Part shown: piece after piece, positions 44,006 to 53,900 of the stretch | How the letters are laid out: every line of letters starts with the position of its first letter | Numbering within the stretch: the stretch's first letter is position 1 | From: Acidobacteriota bacterium | Lineage (GTDB): Bacteria; Acidobacteriota; Terriglobia; Terriglobales; Acidobacteriaceae | NCBI GenBank assembly: GCA_013289765.1 | Contig: JABCZI010000004.1 | Coordinates: 62,001-126,000 of the forward strand | DNA length: 64,000 nt | Direction of reading: 5' to 3' | Made by a program: the position numbers and the translations under genes | The notes under the pieces: model-generated | What the model was told of the DNA's origin: nothing | The model's database searches: none | The model's input: only the letters and a program-made list of their open reading frames with translations

Positions 44006-45628
44006 TCAGTCGGTTAAGCAGCTTTGGCGGGTTCCGCTTGATCCTCTTTTTTCGGTACATGGGCTCGGTGGCGCCAGCAGGGCGGGCGTGGAAGCTGGCG
44101 GCTTTCGGAAGTGCGTTGCCTGCTCAAAGCCGAAGGCGAGCTTAAACAATTCAGGCTCGGCCCATGCGCGTCCGAGAAATTCGATTCCCACTGGCACCCC
44201 GATCGGAGCATTTGCCGTCGGCGTTGAGAAGCCGGCGGGCACTTCGATGGCCGGGAAGCCCGTCAGCGCGGCGATCACGCCGTTACGGTCCTTCTGAAAG
44301 GTAGCCCCGATGGGAAGCACCAAACATTTTTGGTGCGGATACACCAGCGCATCTAATTGATTTCTTGCCATCAGGTCGGCCACTTCAATCCTGATCTGAT
44401 CCATCTTCATCCGGCGATCTTTATAGTCCGCGGAATTGGGACCATCCTCGTAAGCCTCGGTGATCGAGAAGAATTTTTCCAACGTCGGTTTGTAGTATTG
44501 GCCGGAAGCGATAATTTCGGCGAGCGAATGCACCGGTACATGCGTGCCTTGCTGCTGCAGGTAGTGGTTGAGTGCCGCCTTGAACTCCGGTTCGTTCATA
44601 CGAAAATCCTTGGTCAGAGTATCAATATCGAGGACTTGGTCTTCCACCGGGACAATTACCGCGCCTTGCGCCTTCAGCGCATCAATGGCCTTGGCCATCA
44701 CCTTGTTCACTTCTTCGTATTCCGCTCCGTGTCCAAGCGCATTCGTGAGGACGCCGAGGCGAGCTCCCTTCAATCCATTTTGCAGGAAGGCGGTGTAGGT
44801 CTTTGGAACATTGCCGACGCTCAGAGCAGTTACCGGATCATTGCTGTCGTATCCGACCATGGCATCCAGCACTGCGGCCGCGTCAGCGACATTTCGCGTC
44901 ATCGGACCGATGGTGTCTTGAGTGAAAGACACAGGCACGATACCGTCGCGGCTGATTAAGCCGCGGGTTGGCCGGAGTCCCACCAGGTTCGTCGCCGAAG
45001 ATGGCGAACGGATGGAACCACCGGTATCCGATCCTGTGCCCACAGTTGCGAAGTTCGCTGCCACGGCAGCGCCGGTTCCGCCGGACGAGCCGCCCGGTGT
45101 TCTGGTGAGGTCATACGGATTTTTTACCTGTCCTCCCAGCGAACTTGCGGAGATGCCACCGGTGGCAAATTCCGACATGTTGGCTTTACCGAGAATGAGT
45201 GCGCCGGCTTCGCGAAGCCCTTTCACGGCGAACGCGTCTCTTTCAGGCTGTGCACCTTTGAGCGTTAACGAGCCCGCGGTGGTCGGCATATCCGCCGTAT
45301 CGAAGTTATCTTTCAAAACGATGGGGATGCAGCCGAGCGGTTTCAATTTGTGAGTGCGTTTGAACTCCTGGTCCATGGCGTCGGCTTGCTGCAAGCTTTG
45401 CGGATTGATGTACAAAATCGCTTTGAGCTCCGGCCCCTGCTGGTCGTAGGTCTTGATGCGGTCCAGGTATTGCTGCACCAGATCATGGCAGGTCAGCGTA
45501 CCCGCTTGCAGCGCGCGGTGAATATCCACAATGGAAGTCTCCATCAAATGAAAGGAGCGATCCGGGCTAGAGCGGGCAACAGGCACCAGCAAAAAAGCAA
45601 GCAAGAGAGCGGTTATTCGTGAGCGCAT
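44006..45628 (-). CDS. exported amidase (amidase signature family)
   Basis: A 540-residue exported amidase. The signal peptide (RSRITALLLAFLLVPVARSS) is followed by the amidase-signature core: catalytic Lys in IVLKDNFDTADMPTTAG, the Ser pair in RTPGGSSGGTGAAVAANFAT, and GTGSDTGGSIRSPSSATNLV. It hydrolyses an amide, perhaps of a peptide or xenobiotic, in the periplasm. I chose the start at 45628 where the leader begins. It is last in a minus-strand row with two TonB receptors (91-base gap), a plausible uptake and degradation operon. The C-terminus carries an unusual Pro/Ser-rich tail. Confidence 0.85.
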   Translation of the reverse strand: MRSRITALLLAFLLVPVARSSPDRSFHLMETSIVDIHRALQAGTLTCHDLVQQYLDRIKTYDQQGPELKAILYINPQSLQQADAMDQEFKRTHKLKPLGCIPIVLKDNFDTADMPTTAGSLTLKGAQPERDAFAVKGLREAGALILGKANMSEFATGGISASSLGGQVKNPYDLTRTPGGSSGGTGAAVAANFATVGTGSDTGGSIRSPSSATNLVGLRPTRGLISRDGIVPVSFTQDTIGPMTRNVADAAAVLDAMVGYDSNDPVTALSVGNVPKTYTAFLQNGLKGARLGVLTNALGHGAEYEEVNKVMAKAIDALKAQGAVIVPVEDQVLDIDTLTKDFRMNEPEFKAALNHYLQQQGTHVPVHSLAEIIASGQYYKPTLEKFFSITEAYEDGPNSADYKDRRMKMDQIRIEVADLMARNQLDALVYPHQKCLVLPIGATFQKDRNGVIAALTGFPAIEVPAGFSTPTANAPIGVPVGIEFLGRAWAEPELFKLAFGFEQATHFRKPPASTPALLAPPSPCTEKRGSSGTRQSCLTD

Positions 45629-45719
45629 AAAGTTTCTACCGTTTTCAAACACGAGATTAAGTCTCCCTCTAGTGTTCAGATTTTTAACTCGCCGTCCAAT
45701 GCCTGTAGCATGGGGCGAG

Positions 45720-48700
45720 TTAGAAACTGGCTTTAATCGCGAACTGAATCTGCCGCTCCGGAACCGTAGTCCGCAGCAGGACACCCGCAGTGCCGCCCGG
45801 ATTGCTGGCCGATGGCCCCAGAGGCGTTCCGGTTGCGTCAAAGATATCGGTGTTGCCGTCGCCGGGACCGGGAGGCGCAAAGTTTGGATGGTTGAGAATG
45901 TTGAACATCTCCATCCGGAATTGAAGATTGAAATTTTCCGAGATCCGCCGGATGCGGTTGTTTTTGAAGACCGAAAAGTCTAAAGCCATAACGCCCGGAC
46001 CGATCAGCGTGTTACGTCCCTGCGAGCCGCGTAGATTGAAGCAGGCCAATGGCGGCAGCTGCGCCTGTACCGGGCTCGTTGGATTAATCGCCGAACCCAG
46101 ACTCGGCGGCGCGGGATTACAGTACGCATTCCAGAACGCCAAGCTGGGCGCGGTGGGAATAGAGAAGCAGTTGGTCTTGATGTAATTCTCCGGATGCCCC
46201 GGGTTGGTCAAGGATTTGCAACCCGCATTATTCAAAACGTTCAGGTATGCGTAATCGTCCTGGCTTTGCGTGTTGGCCGGGTCGTTACCGGTTCCCCAAG
46301 TGGGGGTGAATGGCACGCCATCGCTCACCGTGAAGATCGTCCCTAGTTCCCAGCCATCTGTCGCCCAGTGGGCCGGTCCGGTCCACGATTTCCGGGAAGG
46401 CACGTCCCACGTACCGTTGATCACCAGCGTGCGGCTGACGTTAAAATCGGAAAGACCACGCGTCAGACGTGTGTCGAAGTAATTCAAGCTCGAAATGGAA
46501 TTGCCAAACGCATCGCCAGCCAGCGTCGCCGAACTGGTATCCATACTCTTGCCCCAGGTGTAGCTGCCTTGTAATTGGAAGCCATGGCTCATGCGCTTGA
46601 CCAATTGCAGTTCCAGCGAATTGTAGTAAGAGCGGCCTTTGTAAAACACGGCACGGATCGAACTGAAATTAGGATTCAAGAGCGGCGGCGGAGCGCACGA
46701 AGCCGGATCCGCTGCCCCGTTGGGGTCGAGAGCGTTGCACTGCGACGAGAATGCATTGCCGAACGCATCGACTTTTGGCCAGACGTATCCGGCTGAACTC
46801 ATAGTCGGCAGCGTCATATTGGCTTCATCCACGCGGAACGGTTGGTGGATTCCTCGCGAGCCCACATAGGCGGCCATCGCCGTCAAACTTGGAGCAATGC
46901 TGTATTGGACGTTCAAATTCCACTGCGCCACATAGTTCCGCTTGGGTGCGGAATCGATGTAGGTCGAGCGCAATCGCGTCGTGTTGAAATCCGCAGCCGG
47001 CAGTGGTCCGAGTTGTAAAGGTTGCGATGGCGCGCTGGTGTTTCTGAATGCCAGATATTGAAAAAAGGGAACGGCTTGCGTCTCCAGGAAAAAGAATTCA
47101 TAGGGAAGAGGCAGGACATCAAACAGTCCACCTCCGCCGCGCACCGCCAAGCGTCCGTTCTGCAAGGGATCCCAGGCAAACCCGATGCGCGGCTCAAAAT
47201 TGTGCAGCGTTGGATTGGAAGTAAATAAAGGACCGGTGCCCGCGCATTGCGGATTGGGCGTTCCGCAGATGGGCAGCGGATCGGTAATATTTCTAAGGTT
47301 GACCAAGAGTCCGTGCGTTTCGGTAGGTGTCGTCGCCATTTCATAGCGCAGACCAAGGTTCAGCGTCAGGTTCGACTGCAAACGCCAATCGTCCTGTATG
47401 TAGCCGCCAAAAATAGTCTGCCGTAAATTCCGCGGCTTCACTGTGCTGATGACCCCGCCATTGAACTTGGAGGGCTGATTTTGCAGGAAGTGTTGAAAGT
47501 CTTGGAAAGACCAGATTCCGTTCATATCGGTCATGTCCGTCACTTTCAACTGCATGGCCTCCACCGCGAAGCCGAATTTAATGGAGTGCTTGCCGTGGCT
47601 CAGAAAAGCATCATCGTAACCTTGAAAAGAATTCCAGTTGTACAGATCGTTTACCAGTGCGCCTAGTCCGCCGGGCATGGAACTCATCCCATTGATATTG
47701 ATGGTCGAGGCGTAGCGATTTGGAAGAACACCTAACGCCAGATTTGCCGCGGCCGGATTTAGCGCTGTTGCGCTCGTGTTGTTATTTACGTTTTCGTGGT
47801 TGTAGCCGAAGCGGATGGCGTTGACGAACGAACCTGTGAACGCATGCGTTTCTTCCACTGCCAAAATCTGCCGCGCCGTAAGAGTTCCCAGTCCCGTGTT
47901 GCCAAATGAATCAGGCGAACTGTACGGAGTACGGTCATAGAGATAAGTGCCGAATAAGGTGTCTTTAGCGGAAAGCTTGTGATCGATACGCGTGGTGACG
48001 AAATTTTCGTTCACCACCTGTTGGCCGTTGAAATTGTAGGGGCACACATCTCCGCCACAATCCGCGGGAACCGGATAGAGCCCAAGGTACTGTTGAACGA
48101 ATGGATCGATTGCGACCGTGATGGGATTGCCGTTGGAGTCATGAATCAGCCCGGTTCGTGCAGTCGCCGAGGGTACGAAATTTATGTTGGCAATCCCTTT
48201 GGATTGCCGGTTGCCCTCGTAATCGGCAAAGAAAAACGTTCGATCTTTAAAGATCGGCCCGCCGATCGTTCCGCCAAACTGGTTGCGTTGGAATGGCGCT
48301 TTCGCGGTAGTGGCGCTCTCAAAATAGTTCTTGGCATCCAGCGCGCTGTTTCTAGCAAATTCATAAACCCCGCCGTGAAATTGATTGGTGCCGGAGCGCG
48401 TGATGGCGTTGATTACACCGCCAGAAGTTTTTCCATATTCCGCAGAGTAATTGCTGGTGAGAACCGAAAATTCCTGAATCGCATCCACGCCAAGGTTCCC
48501 GCCGAGGACGCTGCCGGGCGCACCGTTCGCATAATCATTCAGGCTTACGCCGTCCAAACGGTAGTTATTCTGTTGCGGACGCGCACCGGAGATGGTCACT
48601 TCCTGACCGAAGCCTCGATTGCCTCGATCTGCCCCGCTGGCGAAAGAGGGCTGAGTCTGAATAGTGCTTACGCCCGGCTGCAGCGCGGCTAGATCGGTCC

Positions 48701-49163
48701 AGCTTCGTCCGTTCAACGGCAACTCGCGCACCGTGGTGGAATCCACTACAGCGCTGATATCCGAACTTGTCAGTTGCACCGCCGGTACTTCCGCCGTTAC
48801 TTCTACGCGGTTGGCCACCGTGCCGACGTGCAAGACCACATCGAAAGTCTGCTGGCTCGCGACATACATGGTTATTCCGGACTTTGCTTCCGTATCGAAA
48901 CCCGTCGCGGAGATAGTTACCTGATAGCTGCCGGCCAAAAGATTCACGGCGGTGTAGAAGCCATGATCATTGGTGGTTACGGTGTGTTCTATGCCCGTGG
49001 CCACATTCTTGATGACTAATTGCGCTCCTGAAATGCTGGCGCCGGAAGGATCGGAAACTGTTCCGGAAAGGGTGCCACCGGTTACTTGTGCAGAAACTTG
49101 GAAGGAAACAAGCAGAGCGCACGCCAATACCACGCATACAAACCCACCGCGACCAAAAGCCAT
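45720..49163 (-). CDS. TonB-dependent receptor with carboxypeptidase-regulatory domain (copy 1)
   Basis: The 1147-residue protein has a signal peptide (GFVCVVLACALLVSFQVSAQ), a CarboxypepD_reg-like domain (GGTLSGTVSDPSGASISGAQ to SGITMYVASQQTFDV), a plug domain (VVDSTTVRELPLNGRSWTDL, PQQNNYRLDGVSLNDYANGA) and a long C-terminal outer-membrane barrel ending QIQFAIKASF. This layout is the Oar-like class that is highly expanded in acidobacteria; the substrate cannot be predicted. It lies directly after copy 2 (47 bases) and before the amidase. Its N-terminal quarter is almost identical to copy 2. Confidence 0.88.
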   Translation of the reverse strand: MAFGRGGFVCVVLACALLVSFQVSAQVTGGTLSGTVSDPSGASISGAQLVIKNVATGIEHTVTTNDHGFYTAVNLLAGSYQVTISATGFDTEAKSGITMYVASQQTFDVVLHVGTVANRVEVTAEVPAVQLTSSDISAVVDSTTVRELPLNGRSWTDLAALQPGVSTIQTQPSFASGADRGNRGFGQEVTISGARPQQNNYRLDGVSLNDYANGAPGSVLGGNLGVDAIQEFSVLTSNYSAEYGKTSGGVINAITRSGTNQFHGGVYEFARNSALDAKNYFESATTAKAPFQRNQFGGTIGGPIFKDRTFFFADYEGNRQSKGIANINFVPSATARTGLIHDSNGNPITVAIDPFVQQYLGLYPVPADCGGDVCPYNFNGQQVVNENFVTTRIDHKLSAKDTLFGTYLYDRTPYSSPDSFGNTGLGTLTARQILAVEETHAFTGSFVNAIRFGYNHENVNNNTSATALNPAAANLALGVLPNRYASTININGMSSMPGGLGALVNDLYNWNSFQGYDDAFLSHGKHSIKFGFAVEAMQLKVTDMTDMNGIWSFQDFQHFLQNQPSKFNGGVISTVKPRNLRQTIFGGYIQDDWRLQSNLTLNLGLRYEMATTPTETHGLLVNLRNITDPLPICGTPNPQCAGTGPLFTSNPTLHNFEPRIGFAWDPLQNGRLAVRGGGGLFDVLPLPYEFFFLETQAVPFFQYLAFRNTSAPSQPLQLGPLPAADFNTTRLRSTYIDSAPKRNYVAQWNLNVQYSIAPSLTAMAAYVGSRGIHQPFRVDEANMTLPTMSSAGYVWPKVDAFGNAFSSQCNALDPNGAADPASCAPPPLLNPNFSSIRAVFYKGRSYYNSLELQLVKRMSHGFQLQGSYTWGKSMDTSSATLAGDAFGNSISSLNYFDTRLTRGLSDFNVSRTLVINGTWDVPSRKSWTGPAHWATDGWELGTIFTVSDGVPFTPTWGTGNDPANTQSQDDYAYLNVLNNAGCKSLTNPGHPENYIKTNCFSIPTAPSLAFWNAYCNPAPPSLGSAINPTSPVQAQLPPLACFNLRGSQGRNTLIGPGVMALDFSVFKNNRIRRISENFNLQFRMEMFNILNHPNFAPPGPGDGNTDIFDATGTPLGPSASNPGGTAGVLLRTTVPERQIQFAIKASF
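48874..49085 (-). repeat. near-identical tract shared by the two receptor genes (copy 1)
   Basis: This 212-base part of the first receptor gene matches 52359-52570 in the second with a single mismatch (48990/52475). It encodes the regulatory domain (from the signal peptide side to about residue 97). Flanking bases show clear divergence between the copies, so the tract looks like recent gene conversion. Confidence 0.75.
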
Positions 49164-49210
49164 CTACTACCCCCCGGGGAAATTCTGAATGTGCCGCGGC
49201 GAACCACGGA

Positions 49211-52200
49211 CTAGAAAGTTGCTTTAATCGCAAACTGAATCTGCCGCTCGGGAACCGTGGTGCGCACCAGCACACCGGCGGTGCCTCCCGGATTCGCAGC
49301 CGAAGGCGCCAGAGAGGTTCCGCTTCCGTCAAAGATGTCGGTGTTGCCGTCTCCCGGACCAGGAACCGCAAAATTTGGATGGTTGAGGATATTGAACATC
49401 TCCATCCGGAATTGCAGATTGAAATTCTCCGAGATCCGCCGGATGCGGTTATTTTTGAAGACCGAAAAGTCCAGGGCCATGATGCCCGGACCGGTCAGCG
49501 AATTGCGGCCGACGTTGCCACGAAGGTTGAAGCAGTTCAGCGGAGATGCAAGGAACGCTCCGCTATTCTTGGGTTGCGCATTGGGCGGCGCGGGATCGCA
49601 GTTCGCGTTCCAAAATGCCAAGTTGGGCGCCGTTGGCACTGTGAAGCAATCAGTCTTGATGTAGTTCCCCGGATTTCCCGGATTGGTTAACGATTTGCAA
49701 TTTGGAGTCTTCAACACATTCACATACGCATAATCGTCCTGACTCTGCGTGAAGGCGGGATCACTGCCCGTTCCCCATGTGGGGGTGAAGGGCACACCAT
49801 CGCTTACCGTGAAGATCGTCCCTAGTTCCCAGCCATCCGTCGCCCAGTGCGCCGGGCCAGTCCACGATTTCGGGGAAGGCATGTCCCAGATGCCATTGAT
49901 TACAAGAGTTCGCCCTACGTTAAAGTCGGACGATCCGCGGGTTAGTCGCGTGTCGAAGTAATTCAAGCTGGAGATGGAGTTACTAAATGGATCGCCGAGT
50001 CCCGTTGCAGAGCTGGTGTCAATGCTGTGGCCCCAGGTAAAAGTTCCCTGCATCTGAAAGCCATGACTCATGCGCTTGGCTAATTGCATTTGCATCGAAT
50101 CGTAGTAAGAACGCCCTTTGTAAAAGACGGCGCGAATCGAACTGAAATTAGGATTCACGATCGGCGGCGGGGCGCACGAGCTCGGATCCGCAGGACCGTT
50201 GGCGGTGAGAGCGTTGCACTGCGCGGAAAAGGCGTTTCCGAATGCATCCACTTGGGGCCACAGGTATCCGGCAGACGTGAGCGTGGGGAGCGTCATGTTG
50301 GCTTCGTCCACGCGGAACGGCTGATGCACGCCGCGCGAACCCACGTACGCAATCATCGCCGTCAAATTGGGCGTCAAGCTGTATTGGACGTTCAGGTTCC
50401 ACTGCCCCACGTAGTTTCGTTTGGGATTGGATTGCAGATAAGTGGTGCGCAATTGCGTGCTGGTGAAATCCGCGCCCGGTAGCAATCCAAGTTGGAAGGG
50501 TTGAACGGCAGCGCTGGTGGCGCTCAGTCCCAGGTATTGAAAGAAAGGAACTGCTTGCGTTTCCAGATCGTAGTATTCGTACGGCAAAGGAAGAACGTCA
50601 TAGAGACCAGCTCCGCCGCGTACGGCCAAGCGTCCGTTGCTAAAGGGATCCCAGGCGAATCCGATGCGCGGCTCAAAATTATGCAGCGTTGGATTGGAGG
50701 TAAAGAGAGGACCGGTGCCCGCGCATTTCGGATCTGCGGTTCCGCAGATGGGCATGGGATCGGTAATATTTCTCAGGTTCACCATCAAGCCGTGAGTTTC
50801 AGTGGGTATTGTCGCCATTTCATAACGCAACCCCAGGTTCAACATTAGGCTTGATAGGGCCCGCCAATCGTCCTGCACGTAAGCGCCGTAGATAGACTGT
50901 CTGAAATTGCGCGGCCGAACGGAAGTGATCACCCCGCCGTTAAACTTGGTCGGATTATTTTGCAGAAAATCCTGGAGGGTCGAGAAAGACCACACTCCAT
51001 TGGGGTCGGGCTCGGCAACCATCCTCATGTGCATATCCTCGATGGCGCCGCCGAATTTTATGGAGTGCTTGCCGTGGCTGAAAAAAGCGTCGTCGTAACC
51101 TTGAAAAGAATTCCAGCCGTATAAGTAGGTGGGAAGTCCGCCAACGCCGCCGGGCATGGTCGTCATGCCGCCCACACTAATGACCGAGGCGTTGCGACCG
51201 GGAAAAGAACCTAACGATGCATCCGCCGCCGCGGGATTATTTGCCCCGGCGCTCATATTGTTATTCACATTTTCGTGGTTGATGCCGAAACGGATAGCGT
51301 TGACGAATGTGGGCGTGAAGGCGTGGGTTTCTTCGATGGCCAGAATCTGCCGGGCAGTGAGAGTAACCAGTCCTACGTTGCCAAATGGATCGGGGGAATT
51401 ATAAGGAGTGCGGTCATACAGATAAGTGCCGAATATGCTGTCTTTAGCGGATAGCTTGTGATCGACGCGCGTGGTGACGAAATTTTCGTTTACCACCTGT
51501 TGACCGTTGAAATTGTACGGGCACACATCAATGCCTGCGCCGCAGTCATTCGGAATCGGATAGAGCGCCAGATATTTTTGAACGAGCGGATCGATTGCGA
51601 CAGTGATGGGATTTCCGTTGGAGTCATGGATCAGCCCAGTGCGTGCACTCGCCGACGGCACGAAATTTATGTTCGCGATTCCCTTGGATTGCCGATTGCC
51701 CTCGTAGTCGGCAAAGAAAAATGTACGATCTTTGAAGATCGGCCCTCCGATCGTTCCACCGAACTGATTGCGTTGGAATGGCGCTTTGGCAGTATTGGCG
51801 CTCTCAAAATAGTTCTTGGCATCCAGCGCGCTATTCCTGACGAATTCATAAACCCCGCCATGAAATTGATTGGTGCCGGAGCGCGTGATTGCGTTGATCA
51901 CACCGCCGGAGGTTTTCCCATATTCCGCGGAGTAATTGCTGGTGAGAACTGAAAATTCCTGAATCGCATCCACGCCGAGGTTTCCGCCGAGGACGCTGCC
52001 GGGCGCACCGTTGGCATAATCATTCATGCTGACGCCATCCAAACGGTAGTTATTCTGTTGCGGGCGCGCGCCGGAAATTGTGAGCTGTTGGCCAAAGCCG
52101 CGGTTGCCGCGATTTGAGCCGCTGGCAAAAGAGGGCTGCGTCTGAATCGTGCTTACCCCCGGCTGCAGTGCGGCCAGATCGGTCCAGCTTCGTCCGTTCA

Positions 52201-52648
52201 ACGGCAACTCACGCACCGTGGTGGAATCCACCACCGCGCTGATATCCGAACTGGACAGTTGAATAGCAGGGGCTTCCGCCGTTACTTCAACCCGGTTTGC
52301 CACCGTGCCAACGTGCAAGACGACATCGAAAGTTTGCTGGCTTCCTACATACATCGTGATTCCGGACTTTGCTTCCGTATCGAAACCCGTCGCGGAGATA
52401 GTTACCTGATAGCTGCCGGCCAAAAGATTCACGGCGGTGTAGAAGCCATGATCATTGGTGGTTACGGTGTGTTCCATGCCCGTGGCCACATTCTTGATGA
52501 CTAATTGCGCTCCTGAAATGCTGGCGCCGGAAGGATCGGAAACTGTTCCGGAAAGGGTGCCACCGGTTACCTGTGCAGAGACTGGGAAGGAAACAAACAC
52601 AGCGCACGACAACAAAAGACACACAAACAAGCCACGACCAAAAGCCAT
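49211..52648 (-). CDS. TonB-dependent receptor with carboxypeptidase-regulatory domain (copy 2)
   Basis: An 1145-residue paralogue of the downstream receptor with the same order of domains: signal peptide (LFVCLLLSCAVFVSFPVSAQ), regulatory beta-sandwich, plug with LDGVSMNDYANGAPGSVLGG, and an outer-membrane barrel ending QIQFAIKATF. The two proteins are close over the first 330 residues and the C-terminus but diverge in the middle of the barrel, where extracellular loops lie, so they may recognise different ligands. It is first in the row with receptor copy 1 and the amidase; its promoter must lie in the AT-rich gap at 52649-53190. Confidence 0.88.
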   Translation of the reverse strand: MAFGRGLFVCLLLSCAVFVSFPVSAQVTGGTLSGTVSDPSGASISGAQLVIKNVATGMEHTVTTNDHGFYTAVNLLAGSYQVTISATGFDTEAKSGITMYVGSQQTFDVVLHVGTVANRVEVTAEAPAIQLSSSDISAVVDSTTVRELPLNGRSWTDLAALQPGVSTIQTQPSFASGSNRGNRGFGQQLTISGARPQQNNYRLDGVSMNDYANGAPGSVLGGNLGVDAIQEFSVLTSNYSAEYGKTSGGVINAITRSGTNQFHGGVYEFVRNSALDAKNYFESANTAKAPFQRNQFGGTIGGPIFKDRTFFFADYEGNRQSKGIANINFVPSASARTGLIHDSNGNPITVAIDPLVQKYLALYPIPNDCGAGIDVCPYNFNGQQVVNENFVTTRVDHKLSAKDSIFGTYLYDRTPYNSPDPFGNVGLVTLTARQILAIEETHAFTPTFVNAIRFGINHENVNNNMSAGANNPAAADASLGSFPGRNASVISVGGMTTMPGGVGGLPTYLYGWNSFQGYDDAFFSHGKHSIKFGGAIEDMHMRMVAEPDPNGVWSFSTLQDFLQNNPTKFNGGVITSVRPRNFRQSIYGAYVQDDWRALSSLMLNLGLRYEMATIPTETHGLMVNLRNITDPMPICGTADPKCAGTGPLFTSNPTLHNFEPRIGFAWDPFSNGRLAVRGGAGLYDVLPLPYEYYDLETQAVPFFQYLGLSATSAAVQPFQLGLLPGADFTSTQLRTTYLQSNPKRNYVGQWNLNVQYSLTPNLTAMIAYVGSRGVHQPFRVDEANMTLPTLTSAGYLWPQVDAFGNAFSAQCNALTANGPADPSSCAPPPIVNPNFSSIRAVFYKGRSYYDSMQMQLAKRMSHGFQMQGTFTWGHSIDTSSATGLGDPFSNSISSLNYFDTRLTRGSSDFNVGRTLVINGIWDMPSPKSWTGPAHWATDGWELGTIFTVSDGVPFTPTWGTGSDPAFTQSQDDYAYVNVLKTPNCKSLTNPGNPGNYIKTDCFTVPTAPNLAFWNANCDPAPPNAQPKNSGAFLASPLNCFNLRGNVGRNSLTGPGIMALDFSVFKNNRIRRISENFNLQFRMEMFNILNHPNFAVPGPGDGNTDIFDGSGTSLAPSAANPGGTAGVLVRTTVPERQIQFAIKATF
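52359..52570 (-). repeat. near-identical tract shared by the two receptor genes (copy 2)
   Basis: The partner of 48874-49085, differing at one base in 212. It covers the regulatory domain of receptor copy 2. Confidence 0.75.
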
Positions 52649-53190
52649 CGATTATCATCTCCAAGGGGTTGTTGGCCGAACCCCACGGAGACCACCGATG
52701 GGCTTAGGTCACGACCGATTCGCCACCGACCTTAAACACCCAAACATTCTGAGTCCAATCGAAATTTCGAATCTTAAAGAGAAACAGATTGTAGCGGCCA
52801 GAATAAAATATCTGTTCGCAACAACTCCAACAGATTCATTGCGATCAGTAGAACTTCCAACGTGCAGTGTACCAGCGAGGATTAAACAGAATTCATCTTG
52901 CTTTAACCTGCACCAACAGATGCTTTGAAACTCCGTCGCAATGAACACTACCCCATCCATAAGTCTGTCCTCTGCGTGATGTCAAGGATGTCATTGAACA
53001 TGTAGTTGCTTTCGGTGTAGACGTTTTTGTAGCGGTCAAAGCATCCGACTTCAACAAAGATCAACAGTCACCGTGGCATGTGGTTTCTTGCACGGTGAAA
53101 TCCAGCCGATTTGGCGAGTGAGAGATGCGACGCGCTCCGTTCGACGATGGCCCGCTTTGAAAAAAAGATCAGGAAGGAGGATCGAACGCA
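52649..53190. other. AT-richer intergenic region
   Basis: A 540-base gap upstream of receptor copy 2. Its base composition is visibly more AT-rich than its neighbours. Possible frames on both strands (for example on the minus strand at 52709-52960) lack a recognisable domain, so I call no gene. It presumably carries the receptor promoter and the upstream region of the pseudogene. Confidence 0.5.
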
Positions 53191-53742
53191 ATGGCTGCTT
53201 TCCAATTCGTCCTCGTAATTGCGTTGGTGGCCTTGACGGCAAGGAGCCAGCAGAATTCTCCTCAGGAGCCCTCGGCTCAACCTCAGCCTGTGCTGCCTGC
53301 TTCTTGCCCGATTACGCGTCGGCCGGCAAAGGAATTCATAGCGCCCATCCTTATGTGCGCGATGAAAACTCTTTTTGGCTGGGTACGGAGAAGCTCTGGA
53401 CCTTCCTTCCCGAACGCGCGATCTGGGAATGGGCGCCCCACCAGCCAGGGCACGAGCGGGAAGTCCAGCCTTTAACAGCAAAAAATCTTTTGGATGCGTT
53501 TTGGCTACGATTCGCGTGCGGAGCAGCGCCCTGCAATAAAGGTCAGGGGGAGACGGCTCGACGGGCCCGCTCCGCCTCTCCTGGTGTTGCCGCCGACCAA
53601 CACCTTTCAAGGACCTGGCTCTGCCATGCTGACAGGTGTGTATGTACCCACTCCCGGATGCTGGGAGATCACAGGAGACTACCATGGCAATAAGTTGAGC
53701 TTTGTCGTCTGGGTCGAACAAGCTAAGTCAACCAGGCAGTGA
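53191..53742 (+). pseudogene. frameshifted gene for an exported acidobacterial-type protein
   Basis: Translation begins with a leader (MAAFQFVLVIALVALTARS) and a CPITRRP segment in frame 1. Continuation in the +2 frame reads HPYVRDENSFWLGTEKLWTF and EWAPHQPG, then the original frame resumes with KIFWMRFGYDSRAEQRPAI, GRRLDGPAPPLLVLPP, GVYVPTPGCWEITGDYHG and FVVWVEQ. All three stretches together match a single exported protein family in order, so two compensating frameshifts split one gene. The second shift lies at a six-A run near 53481-53488, a place where real slippage or a sequencing error is likely. A functional copy may exist if the shifts are errors. Confidence 0.75.
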
Positions 53743-53900
53743 TCCCGGTCATTGTCAACTATTGGCGAGAAGAAACCCGCAATGCCGCAGACTTGCGACG
53801 GCAAGGCTGAAGGCATAGAATTGTTGGCCTCGACTTGTAGTCCTCCTCGCCAGGGATCCCGGACCGGACGCACAGGTCAATTTCATCTAGGGGAGAGAAC

